Shown here in pieces: positions 11,440-22,495 of a stretch of 64,000 nt of DNA. The stretch comes from Apium graveolens. Taxonomy: Eukaryota; Streptophyta; Magnoliopsida; Apiales; Apiaceae. Both the position numbers and the translations under genes were made by a program. How positions within the stretch are numbered: position 1 is the first letter of the stretch; each line of letters begins with the position of its first letter. The stretch spans positions 222,049,380-222,113,379 of the forward strand of contig NC_133649.1 in NCBI RefSeq assembly GCF_009905375.1, read 5' to 3'. The notes under the pieces were generated by a model. The model saw only the letters and a list, made by a program, of their open reading frames with translations. It was not told the DNA's origin and ran no database searches.

Positions 11440-13509
11440 CTACTCGGGATCCTCGACTCACGGTTTTAGAAAATGTTTTCACCTTTAGGTCCCTATACTA
11501 AGGGTATATGCAATTTACCGCTATTCTCTAGCATAGGTATTATCAACTGAACCAACAGATATATATGGCAAGAATACGAAACAGGCATGCATATGTACCA
11601 TATCACATTCTACAATATATCGCAAGAATTTGCTAATATAACCGTCATGCATCTATTACAAGATAATGCATATACAAGTGTATACATCACAACAACAGTA
11701 TAACGGATAGAAAACTTGCCTGAGCGACTGGGGGTTACAAATGGCTCGGGACGAGTCTGGTAACCTATAAACAACAAGTAAGTTGGAATTAAACCAAAGT
11801 CACTTGTAAATCTATACATTAACCAACTTAGACTCTAACGCTCGCTTTGCGCTTACTAATTCTCTTAAGTCACTCGAGTACCCTCGGCTCCACCATTTTT
11901 AATAAATTAACCATTACGAGTTTTAATTCTTTCGCGAGTGTCTTACCAACTGCCTAACACACTTACCATAATTGTTTCATACTTAAATTAGTCCTTTAAG
12001 GTCTTTAACCTAGGTTTCAAAGTAAGGCGAGGGAAAAGTTTCGTTCGCGAAACGCCGTTACTTAAAACGGTCGTTTCTCCTAAACCGTGCATCGGAATCA
12101 AACGAACTACATACCAAAACGAAGCTCGTAACATGAACTATCTAAACATGGCAATGGTCAAAATCTAGCAGGGGGTTCTCGGGTCCTAATGTTATGAACA
12201 AAAGCAGTCTAAAGTAAATCGGACATTACGACGGCTATGTTTACGCGATTTCCCAAATTTAAACCAATTCAAAACAACCACAATTCAACCCCAATTCACA
12301 ACCCAATCAAAACTCCATCCAAACTACATTACAACAGCCCCAAATCAACTCATTATAATCAATTTACTTAATCCGAAAACTTGAATTTACACTATACTAC
12401 ATTCTTCAACCAAATCTTAAGATTTCAACAATTCAATCACCACCATTCCAACCCAAACTCTTAAACAAACAAGTTTCAAGCTACTCTTTACCCTAACAAC
12501 CAAAATCAACCTAATATACAAATTAAAGCTAGGGTTTGGAGATGATATACCTTCCTTGAAGTGGTGTGAGTAGCTAGGAAGCCTTAAGAAGCCTTGAGGA
12601 GTCTTAGGGATGCTTGGATCTTAAAGGAAAAGCAAGAAAAATCAAGTTAAAAACCTTGAAATCACTATTCATTGTCTTCTTCATTGGTTTCTTGGAGAAG
12701 ATAGAGAATGAATTGGAGGCTTAAACTCATAATATAACCATAACTATGCATAAGGAATACTAGAGAATTATCTTACCAATTTAGGAAGCTTGGATCTTGG
12801 ATTTTGAAATTTCTTTTCTTTGAAAGTGTAAAAAGCCGAGAGCAAGTTCTTGGTGAAGAGAAATATTTTGTGTTTTGTTTGGTGAAAAATGAAATGATTG
12901 GCTTGGTTGGTCGAATTTTGATTTGTTTTAGGTTAATTACCTAATTAACCTTGATTTTGTGTGGTTATCATTCAACCACATCTCCTTCCTCCCTATGTCA
13001 TGCTTATGTCATCATGTGATGTCATCCTCCCCTCTTTGTCCTCTTCTCATTGGTTGGGTGACATCATCCCCCTCTAATCTCTTTGATTAACTTCCTAATT
13101 GTTTGCCTAATGACCGCTGATCTGTTATACGGTTCGCTTATCTTTTGTTTTCGTTTATCGTTTGAGGGATCATACCCGGGATCTTATTACTTAGGTTCCC
13201 TTAACCTTTCTCAATATATTATATTCCTTTTATGATCCTCTCTTATAATCCTTTAATTTAAATCCTTTTCATCATGTTACCTTATACTCAATTCCTTCCG
13301 TATCTAGTGGATTTCCGGGAAAAATTAAAGTGTTCGGAATTGGATTCTGACGATCTTTACATACACTTATATGTCATATAGAGTGCCAATAAAATCTCAG
13401 AATATCCATAAAAGAACCCCTACCTAGTGTGGCATGAAAAGTTTTCTCATTCAGCAAAAACACTATTCATAAGGGTTTCAAAAATTTTCCAAAAATTGGG
13501 GTTATTACA
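9413..13509 (-). mobile_element. Solo LTR, about 4.1 kb, of a Tekay/Del-like gypsy element
   Basis: The block starts TGTAACACCCCCAAATCC on the plus strand and ends GGGGTTATTACA. It is flanked by the perfect 5-bp duplication CCATT at 9408-9412 and 13510-13514. In element sense (minus) it starts TGTAATAACCCCAA and ends GGGGGTGTTACA, the ending usual for large chromovirus LTRs just before a Met-tRNA primer site. No gag or pol sequence lies inside, so it is a solo LTR left by LTR-LTR recombination rather than a full element. The orientation is inferred from the terminal motifs. It contains an (AT)n tract at about 11385-11436. Confidence 0.85.
11385..11436. repeat. (AT)n microsatellite in the solo LTR
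   Basis: An almost pure AT dinucleotide run of about 50 bases with one interruption (ATATAAATAT). It is surrounded by repeated AATATTC-type segments between 11160 and 11340. Confidence 0.95.
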
Positions 13510-14189
13510 CCATTGGTCACCGTCCACGCTCCATTTACGTATGCCTCCAGGGACCATTCGGATGAGATACTCACCGTTTAGGTCACGTTATAACTTCGGA
13601 ATGTCGTCTGGAAATGCCTCCATGTCCAATATTGTAATGATTTGACCATAATTGCGTCCTTGCGAAATTTATAACCACTGCTTTAGATTCCATTTATCTG
13701 CATAAAATAACCATCGATCACGCAACGCCTCAATTTCATCGATAAAATATGATTCCTCTCCCACCATCTAGAAGATTCTGCCATCTCCTTCAATCATCCT
13801 CCGTCCATTCGATTCACGAATCTCGTTAAATTTTAACAATTTTATACATTGGATAAATAATATTTTATATGTTGATTCAATTATTGATTTTATTAAACAA
13901 AATTTACTCTTGTCTTTCATGAAAAACTTTAAACTTTCTCCCTGCCAATGGGTCTACTTAGTCCCCCGAACTAACAACACTGCATCTAATTCCATTCTTC
14001 TTTTTAGGTCATTTTATGTTTATAATAACAAGAACATAAATATTAATTTGACAACCAGTTTGTAAAACTCATTTCATACAAAAATCTTCTGAAAGTTGAT
14101 TAAGAAAATCTCATTCGAAATCTCATTTTTAAAGTTTTAGAAGTCAAATATTTGGTCGTCATTACTATATAAGTTACTTGTTATTTTCC

Positions 14190-14449
14190 TGAGACAAGAT
14201 AATTTATAATAATCGATTACCCTGTTTTTCGAAACGACGAGTATACGTATTTTCTGAAAATAAATACCGAACCGAGTTTCGAAGATGTGAACCATAATTG
14301 CTATGTTTATTTCGATAATACATATAAATACACATAGCAATTATGGTTCACATCTTCAAAACTCGGTTCGGTATTTATTTTCAGAAAATACGTATACTCG
14401 TCGTTTCGAAAAACAGGGTAATCGATTATTTATAAATTATCTTGTCTCA
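14190..14449. repeat. Near-perfect inverted repeat, two arms of about 117 bp, 25-base loop
   Basis: The left arm 14190-14306 (TGAGACAAGATAATTTATAA at its outer end) is the reverse complement of the right arm 14332-14449 with about one indel and a few mismatches. The loop is 14307-14331. The short frames over it are shadows of the arms. Confidence 0.92.
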
Positions 14450-15484
14450 ATCGCAGTCAAGTTCATATAATATAATTGTATATGGTTATTCGACATCTCC
14501 GATAATTATAGGTTACGTTCCCGTATTTTCGGAATTAATTTCCCGAAAATCGGGCAGCGTCTCCTTTATTTATCGGCCTACCCGTCGAACATCCCGACGT
14601 CAAATCAATCACAACACAGCCAATCGCAATTCAAAAATCCAATCACCAACTTCAATTATCAACGACACTTCACAAATTCCCCAATACTAATTAAATATAA
14701 TTATTAATCGTTATCATCCATATTTTTATGTTTTAAACCGTATTTTACAATTTTTATTCGTATTTTTTGTTTTAAATCATAGGACTCAGATCGTATCATC
14801 ACAGTCCACCGTCGGCTCGCCAAGGCTCATTGCCGACGGTGATAAAATTTACGGGTTCCCGTTATATCGGGCATCCTACGTAAATTTCACCGATAATTAT
14901 CAATTAAATCTCGTAACATCGTATAATTTATTTCACAAACCAATCAATTATTTCATTCGAGAATTTCAGTAAAAATATTCGAGTAATCCAATTAAACCAT
15001 TCGAACAAATATAACCAAACGCAACAGATTTCAAACCACCGCCACTACACGCGCGTACACGCGTAAGGGGACGAAAAAACACAGAACCGACAACACAGGG
15101 GCAGCAAAACACGACCATACAGTAACTAACAGTCATCGCCACCATCCTCACCGGAAAACGGTGAGGGGCAGCGATTATAAAGATGAAAACAGGAGCACCG
15201 TACCCAAACCCAACTGAGATACACATACAAGCGTATATATATGTATGTAATCCTAGAACCAAACGAATTAAAACAGTAATGAAACACAGATGGCCGGAAA
15301 GGAACAGGACGGCCGGCTTACTGGAAAAATAGAGCAATAGCGGCCGGAAACAACCGGAAAACCGAGAGACAGAACTGGGAAAAGAGAGAAAGAAAGGAGA
15401 GGGGAAAGAGAGAGATCGATTGAGGGAGAGAGGAGAGACTGATGTAACAGGGGAGGGGGTGGGAATAATTTAGGGGTAAAATTA

Positions 15485-15494
15485 GGTTTTATAT
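15485..15494 (-). promoter_or_regulatory. Possible TATA box of the old gypsy LTR
   Basis: In minus-strand sense the bases read ATATAAAACC and are followed within about 60 bases by a CT-rich run (15430-15360), a common layout at plant LTR transcript starts. There is no second copy in the window to test conservation. Confidence 0.35.
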
Positions 15495-16897
15495 CTATTT
15501 TTCCTTCTTTTGATTCGTTATTTTTATTTTCGTTGTTATTTCGTCTCGCTCCTGAATCGCGAATGTGTTATTACGCATCGCGTGCAAAATTCATCGAATA
15601 TCTATATATAAAATAATTCTAAATAATGCTGAATATTTCTTAAAATCTCCAATTATTGAAAATTAATAAAATTATATTTTTAAAACATTTTTAAATCGCA
15701 CATCAGACCCGCATTTAATCATTTAACAAATACACATGTGGTTAAATAAAAGCCAGAAAATTTCCAAAGAATTTTAAAATTCTTGAAATATTTAAAAGTC
15801 AATAAAAAAATTCATTATTTTTGGGATATTCTGGAATTAAATATTGATTTTACGATTAAATGCAATTCAGAGAATCATTAAAAAAAATGATCAACAAAAT
15901 ATTAATTTCTAAATTTTATAAACTTCTAAAAATAATAAGTAAAATTATAAAACAAAAAAAAAATTTAAGATCAATTTTAGCATTTATGAGCATCAATATT
16001 TAATTAAAATCATTTTAAACGAATTAAATTCATACAGCTCAATAATTAATTATAAAATTAATCCTTGCTTTGAACAAATTACACACAATTAATAAGAAAG
16101 CAACACACGGCTGACAGAACTATCTCATATTTTATTTATTTAATAATTCGATAATTGCCTTTACATATTGGATCCGAGAATAGATTACTTAGCCGCTAAG
16201 TAACTGAAAAGACGATACGATTTTAATACCAAATTTGGATAATTCTCAAAACAGAGCCTCCTATAAAATACTTTATACCAAAATAAGGTAATAATGTCTC
16301 ACCTTTTGAGAATATGGATTTTTATCAGACTATACAATGATTTGCGTATCGAAAATTTCACACCGGGACTCATACAGGTCAAACCGTACCCCGGATCGAG
16401 AAAGTCAAAACATGAAAAGTGTTCAGAATTATCAGATTAGGTTAGGAAGGAGTTTTCGGAAGAGTTTCGGGTTGTAATATCTCAAAAACGATTGAAATGG
16501 GACGATTTCTGATTCTAAAAATTAATTTTATAATTATATAAAATAATCATTATTAATTCTATAAATTCTTATAAAATCATATGATAATCCAAAAATTACC
16601 GGAAAAATACCAAAATTATCTAGATTTAATTCTGGATAATTGGAAATTAAAATATCTCACTTTTATCAGAAATAAACATCCAAATATTATTATCCATCAT
16701 CAAATAATTCACCAAAATTCACATAAAAATCACATAATAATTATTTATTGAGAAAAATAATTACATAATATTTCCCAGATGTTACAACGAATAATTGACG
16801 GAATTTTTACAGTTTATCTTTTTAAACGGCTATTTTGGGCAAGTTTTATTGGTCACTTTATTTTACTTTATTATTTTTTTGACAGTTTTTCTTTGGG

Positions 16898-17037
16898 GAT
16901 ATAAAAGCGGAATTCTTTTTCATTTCTTTTTTTTATCATTCTCAATTCATCTGCTCTAACTTCTTTCTTTCTCAAAAGCAATTACCCTCTCTCTCTGCAA
17001 TTTTTACTCTCTAACAATAGCATCAGTCATCAAAATC
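16898..17037 (+). promoter_or_regulatory. Candidate internal promoter and CT-rich leader before the env-like frame
   Basis: A clean TATAAAAG lies at 16900-16907. It is followed by a CT-rich leader (TTCTTTCTTTCTC near 16961-16975, then CTCTCTCTC near 16986-16996), and the first ATG of the env-like frame is 131 bases downstream at 17038. The layout matches a plant core promoter with a pyrimidine-rich 5' leader and would let the env-like gene be transcribed apart from gag-pol. Confidence 0.55.
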
Positions 17038-18302
17038 ATGTCTCAAACTGGCTTTATGTATGAGAAGAACAATTTCACGGCTTTAGTGAACAAGGAGATT
17101 CAACATTTTGGCGACTACCACAAAATGATGGATTTTTTGCAAGGCTGTAAGCTCACATATGCCATGCTATAGTCTCCCATTATCTACTGTGATGTTGTGG
17201 AGGAAATATGGACGACTGTAGTGTACAACTCAACTGACAAAACCATCACTTTCACTATTAAAGGTAAGGAATTATGTGTTAATAGTGATATTGTTAAAGC
17301 ATGCTTTAGGATTCCTGATAATACTGTCTCTACTCCACACACAGACACTGATATTGTTAACATGTTAAACTCCATGGGTTATGCACTCACCATCTCTAAA
17401 TTAAGTGAAATTAGGAGATTGGGTTTTAGGAAAGAATGGAGTTTCCTGTGTGATGTAGCTACTAAATTATTTTCTGGAAAAATTAGCAATTTTGATTCTG
17501 TTAATATCTCCATGCTCAACATGCTTTACATGCTAGTAATTGATAAATACTTCAATTTTAGTGATCTAGTCTTGTTTGAGTTGGGGTTTAAGTTAGGGGA
17601 GCTTAATAAGAGGGGTAAGAGTGTTTATTATGCTAGATTTTTCATGATTCTTGCTAACCACCTCTCTGAGGACATTGTGCTTGAGAACCCAACCAATAAG
17701 TTAAATTGTTGGATTCAAGAGAGGAGAATTATTGCAGATCTCAATAGAGCAGATCACCACAAAGAGGTGCCACTCTTCTACTTTCCAGTAATGGAGGCAC
17801 CTCAGGTAAGTGAGGTAATTTCAACTATCCCTACTCTTCTAACCTCAAACACTTCTTTGCCTTCTAGTGTAGCAGTGGCATCTGTGTCAATGACCAGACA
17901 AATGCCTACCCAAGCTACCAAAACCAAAGTTTCAAAACCAAAGACAAAAAAAAGCCCCTCTGGTGTCTCTCAAAAGATGCCAGTTGTAAAATCTACTAAA
18001 CACAAAGAGGGGAGTGTGAAGGTGGGAAAGACAGGTGAGGGACAGGGTGAAAATCAAAGAAGCCCTAAGGATAAGGATGGTGAGCATAGTGTACTCAAAC
18101 CAAGCCACACCACAGTTTCCCAACAAACTGTGGTTGTTAATATGGATAAAAGCTCAATTATAGTTTCATCCTCCCAAAAGGATGTAACTATTGAAACAAG
18201 CTCTCAACCAGGAGCACAGAACAAAAGGGGTAGGGACACAAGTTCACCACAAACCTACACAAGAAAGAAGAAAACTAAAACCCTTGGGGATGCACAGGGT
18301 AC
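17038..18302 (+). pseudogene. Env-like ORF of a SIRE-type copia element, 5' part
   Basis: The frame opens at ATG 17038 (MSQTGFMYEKNNFTALVNKE). It has one in-frame TAG at 17170-17172 (codon 45) and is then open to 18302, where the Athila element is inserted. The next in-frame codons are at 29455. The first 250 residues form a compact domain (for example ELGFKLGELNKRGKSVYYAR, residues about 183-202). The rest is a Ser/Thr/Lys-rich low-complexity tail. It lies upstream of a copia polypurine tract and 3' LTR, the position of the env-like gene in SIRE elements. No clear membrane segment is seen, so env-like refers to position only. It cannot make a full product because of the TAG and the insertion. 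Confidence 0.75.
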
Positions 18303-19700
18303 TGTTAGGGCGAAAATACGCGCTAATAACACACGCAAGTATACGCGTTCGCAAGTAATATAGAATACTTTCTAGTTCGTTCCCACAGAGACTCAGACTA
18401 ATTATGTTCATTTACACTCACACACCAATGTATGATTACTTCTCAATATTAAGACAATAACACTTAGATTTGATTAACTAATTATTAACTACAATTAACT
18501 ACGAGAATTAAACACTTAATTAACACTTGAATTAACAATATTAAAACACTCATGAGATCGTAACTTCATTACTACTTCCTTCATTAGTCATTGTTATTAC
18601 CCTTAGCATGCAATAGTGATGATATTAATCGAATAACACGAAACTGATAAAAGCCAACTTTCATTGTACTAATATCATTCTACCAAACATCCACAATTAA
18701 GATAGAAGTTGAATAGGCATCAATTATGTTGAGTCCCTATATGTCTACAGAAATTGACAACATAACGATTTAAGAACAAGTTATTCCTTTTGATTATACA
18801 GGGCGAATAAAATGGTTAGAGTTACCCACTAATTATGCATACTCTTACATGAACATATGCTAGCATGGCAAGTTCTAAATCTCAAGATTCACCGTCGCTT
18901 CACAAGAGATTAACACCCTATCTTATATGTTCACGACGCACATAAGACGAATAAGCACAACCGATGCTAGATATCATACAATCATCACACACTAAGGTAT
19001 TAAACAACTAACTAAAGAATTCCATACTAAATCCGTTACGATCCCATGATCACGATTAGCCCATGATATCACTCATCGTCATCATGGGTTCATATGAAAA
19101 CATGATAATAACACACAAGAATAATAACTAAAACTACTTATATTAAACCAAAGTACGTCACAAGAGTATATAGGTTCAAAGTAAAGAAAACTAGCATCCA
19201 ACGTTACAACGAAATAGAGAATCACAAGAAAATATGTTTCCTCTTCATTGCAGTGTGCTAAAACGGTCTTCTTCCTTATCTCCTCGCTCTTCGATTAATA
19301 CTACGATCCAACCTTTGTGAAACGTCTCTGAAATCTACTTATATAGGAGTCCCATAAAGCCCAGCTAACTCAGAAGTTGGAAGTTAAACAGAACCAGGAG
19401 TCTAAAATATTAATTTTGATTTTCCATCCCTGTACGGCCGCTCAGTAGGCGCTCAGCTCCCTACTGGAAACTGCTCTGTTTTTCTCCCGTTTCTTCGCTG
19501 CAATCTGCTCCTATTTTCCCACTTACAATGCTAAACACATGCCAAGGCTTATTATTGATAAAATCTCTCCTAAAATGCAATTAATACCCTAAAATGCACA
19601 AACACTAGAAAAACACATCAAATACACAAAATACTTGATTTCAAGACATCGATTCAAGCCATTTTAAGACGTTCTAAGTGGTATAAAATGCCACTTATCA
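18303..19700 (-). repeat. 3' LTR of Athila element 2
   Basis: It is 1398 bp, TGTTAGGGCG at the left and CCACTTATCA at the right on the plus strand. It aligns with 28001-29449 but lacks about 50 bases of the GC-rich palindrome array: only one unit (CTGTACGGCCGCTCAG, 19430-19445) and half of another (to 19456) remain. The TATA-like box is at 19347-19338. Confidence 0.96.
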
Positions 19701-19713
19701 CACCCCCAAACTT
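19701..19713 (-). other. Polypurine tract of Athila element 2
   Basis: In element sense AAGTTTGGGGGTG lies directly before the LTR start TGATAAGTGG. This is the primer site for plus-strand DNA synthesis. Confidence 0.85.
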
Positions 19714-20890
19714 AAATCGATGTTTGTCCTCAAGCGTCACAGACTCAAAAATAAAATAAAAACATGCATGAATGCAATCTATATGAAATTCAGCGATCCC
19801 CCTTACTACGACCAAACCAACCAACTTACGATATCTCAACAAATGTAATTAGGCGAATAAAGATCAATCAAACCATGCAAACTAACATACAGCCGGAAAC
19901 GTGGTGTGTGCAGATGCTTAACAGATATGCCTCGAAACTAGATCAATTACTATAACTCGACTATTCTCAAGGTAATCACATGATTATACGAAGAATAAAA
20001 TTCTAGGAACAAAATGACTTATAACACTTCAAGATTTCTGGAGCTTATTCTGGAATCATGCTTTTTATTTATAACAACAAATGCTTATTTGACCATGCAA
20101 TGAGTGAGGTCCATAAAAGACTTATACAATGGCATCCATCTAGCGAGCGTTAGGTTAGCAGATCCCAGACTATAAAAGCCTTAGGTCACTAGTCACAAAG
20201 TCCCCTAAGAACTTAATAACTCGAATACCAAAGAGCCCACTCGTGATCAATTATGCATAAACTCTTTTTTTTCTCTCTTTTTTTTCTTCTTTTTTTCATA
20301 TCTTCTTTTTTCAAAGTTTCTGAGCAAGTGCGTTTCGCTCCATCTTGCTCAACCCTAGACTACTCGCATAAAAATATGAGCCGGCTACTAGCCATTTGAC
20401 GCCTAGCCATAATTAGCAATGGATTCCATTTTTTCACTCAATTTTTTCTTTACATGCCTTTTATCACTAAGAACCTATTATAAAATTCTAAGCATAATTA
20501 ATAGATTAACCTCGAAAACCATCGAACCATAACAACAATCTAGTCCTTAAGCATTCTCTAAGACTTAGTGAAATTACAAATGTTTCTAGCATGCATATCA
20601 ACCTACATGACTCAACATCACTTTAACGCTATCACTCCACTTGCATCAACATCACAAATTAATTGGTAAATCAGCGCAAAAGGGATCATGGTATATGCAT
20701 GAGCTACATGACATGATAAATAAAGCTATAAATAAAAAAAACTATATGGCAAAAATATGCAATTATATGAACTAAACTATCATGAATATGCAACTATATG
20801 ACACACATAAAATATTCCTTAACTACCACCCCCAAACTTAAAATCTTCACTGTCCCCAGTGAAGGTCGTAGAAAGGAACACAGGGTATAC
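19714..20890 (-). other. 3' untranslated region of Athila element 2
   Basis: No frame is supported. It contains a T/C-rich run (plus strand) at about 20266-20320 and a second polypurine-like sequence at 20842-20826 (TAAGTTTGGGGGTGGTAG in element sense) shortly after the end of the 3' ORF. Confidence 0.7.
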
Positions 20891-22064
20891 CTACTCGGAG
20901 AGATCATCATCATCACCCTTAGAGGGTGGAGTATCAGGAGGCGGATATGCAGTGTCCTCACCAAAAACTGGCCACTGGATGTCAGCTCCAAGGCCTCTAA
21001 AAGCAGTCCCAAGTACAAGGGTGAGCTCCTGAGCAAACCTGCTCTGCGTCTTGTATATAGCATCCATCCTCCTCGACAGCCTCCTATACTGGGCATCAGC
21101 CATCCCAGCACCCTCCTGAGCTCTAGAAGAACCAGCCTCATCTCGCCTTGGCCTCGCCCTGGTAGCACCTCGTGCTGGACGTCCTCCTGGAAGACGATAA
21201 CCCAGCCCATGCTCCTCGGGCTCTCCACCAGTCCATTCCTGCATGGCATGCAGAGTCCCGGAGTCAATAGGAGCGGCCGGCAACTGCAACTGCTCATGAG
21301 ACGGCCACTGAACTCCCACTTCTCGGCAAAGCTTTATAACCGTGGATGCATAAGGGATGTTCATGTGCTTAGCTCCCCTCAAAAAACTTCAGAATTCCTT
21401 GGTAGATAAACTCCCCAAGATCCACATAGTACTTCTCATTCAAAATTCCCCATAACAACTGTGCTCTCTCAACTGTGACCTCATGTGCATGTGAAGTAGG
21501 CAGAATATTAGCGCAAATAAAAGCATTCCATGCACGGGCATACCTATTCATCGCAATCGCCAGAAAATGGCGATACTCGTTAGTCCCAGTCTTGAAGGTC
21601 CAAACTATGCCCAGCCTACAGAGAGTAGCACAAATCAAGTCCAAATCAAAATCCTCAGCAGTCTTCTCGTTCCAGTTCTCCTCCGTGGGCTTCCTCTGTC
21701 GATGCCCAATCACACGGCGAATTATCGCAGGGTGATAATCCACTGTCATCCCCCGAACAACAGAATACCCATTCTTTTCAGCCTTCGCGTTCGCATAGAA
21801 CTCGCGAACAACGCTCATCGGAACTGCTTCAGGAGACTCACAGAAAGCAATCCAATCATTCTCAGCAATCATAGGCAACAACTCACCATCCCTCCCCGAT
21901 GGTAAGAATCCCCTCTCCTTCAAAATTGGCTTATCCAGAAGCCTAGTATACTCCTCCTCAGTAGCCCTGTCAAACAACCGTGGCCTCGCAGCAGTACCCC
22001 TCGAAGAATCAGCAGTAGGGACAGTGTTGCTGCTATCAATAGTCCTGGATCTCTTGGGTGCCAT
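20891..22064 (-). pseudogene. Athila 3' ORF (putative plant transposon protein), frameshifted
   Basis: The ATG at 22064 gives MAPKRSRTIDSSNTVPTADS. The frame ends early at 21369, but the sense continues one frame over (MRGAKHMNIPYASTVIKLCR from 21382) to a stop at 20891. An extra T in the T-run at 21382-21387 explains the shift, so the ancestral product had about 390 residues. The N-terminal half carries the conserved region with VVREFYANAK and DYHPAIIRRVIGHR. The C-terminal third is acidic and Pro-rich (ending DDDDLSE) after a likely helical segment. Element 1 has the same gene at its window edge. Function unknown; no membrane segment is seen, which argues against a classical envelope. Confidence 0.8.
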
Positions 22065-22495
22065 CGAAACTGAGAAAAAGTGTTTAAGATTTGTGTTTTT
22101 GGATATGGGAGAGAGTTTAAGGTTTGAAAGTGTATGGGGAGTATATGGAATAGGTGTATGTATATATAGGGTATAGATTAGGGTAAAATTTTATTAGGAG
22201 TGGGTTTGAGGTTTAAAAACATGGGATAATGGGGAAATAGGTCGTGGGTAATGGGGTTTTGTTTTGTTTTTTTATTTTTCAGATTTTTTTGGATTTTTAT
22301 AGGATTTAAAATAAAATTCTTCCAGTCGGGCGCTCAGGGGTCTTCTGGAAATTTTTTTTCCTTGCCCTGTTTTTCTAATTTTTTTGTGGTTTTGGATAGG
22401 TTACTAACTTTTAAGGGTTCCTGTAACAACAAATCATGGGTTGTCTCCCAAGAAGTGCTTCTGTTTCGTCATTAGCTTGACGTAGCGTACCTTAA
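22065..22495 (-). other. Non-coding spacer between integrase and the 3' ORF of element 2
   Basis: It matches 396-850 of element 1 but is shorter and keeps only one degenerate GC-rich unit at about 22322-22337. No frame is supported. Confidence 0.65.

Larger units (their letters stand above)
13515..16786 (-). mobile_element. Old minus-strand gypsy LTR-like block
   Basis: In minus-strand sense the block begins TGTAACATCTGGGAAATATT at 16786, a typical start for large gypsy LTRs. About 1.3 kb in there is a TATAAAAC box (about 15494-15485), then a CT-rich segment (15430-15360) and a GC-richer leader (about 15340-15000), as expected for an LTR promoter and transcript start. No gag or pol frame is recognisable and the 3' end of the LTR is not found; it may lie beyond element 1. 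It also holds the large inverted repeat at 14190-14449. The boundary at 16786 is the better supported one. Confidence 0.55.

Noticed and set aside
9413..13509. Full-length LTR element
   Set aside because: No primer site, gag or pol and no internal repeat of the ends; the single duplication fits a solo LTR.
14137..14340. 67-residue frame over the inverted repeat
   Set aside because: The frame exists only because of the palindrome arms; no protein features.
14190..14449. microRNA precursor
   Set aside because: The arms are too long and too perfectly paired for a normal plant microRNA, and the site is inside an old LTR; a small-RNA source remains possible.
14966..15337. 123-residue minus-strand frame as a gene
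   Set aside because: It lies in the leader region of an LTR-like block, is rich in hydrophobic low-complexity stretches, and has no second copy or motif.
20794..21409. Overlapping long frames on both strands
   Set aside because: They mirror the Athila 3' ORF, whose protein matches element 1; the others have low-complexity composition.
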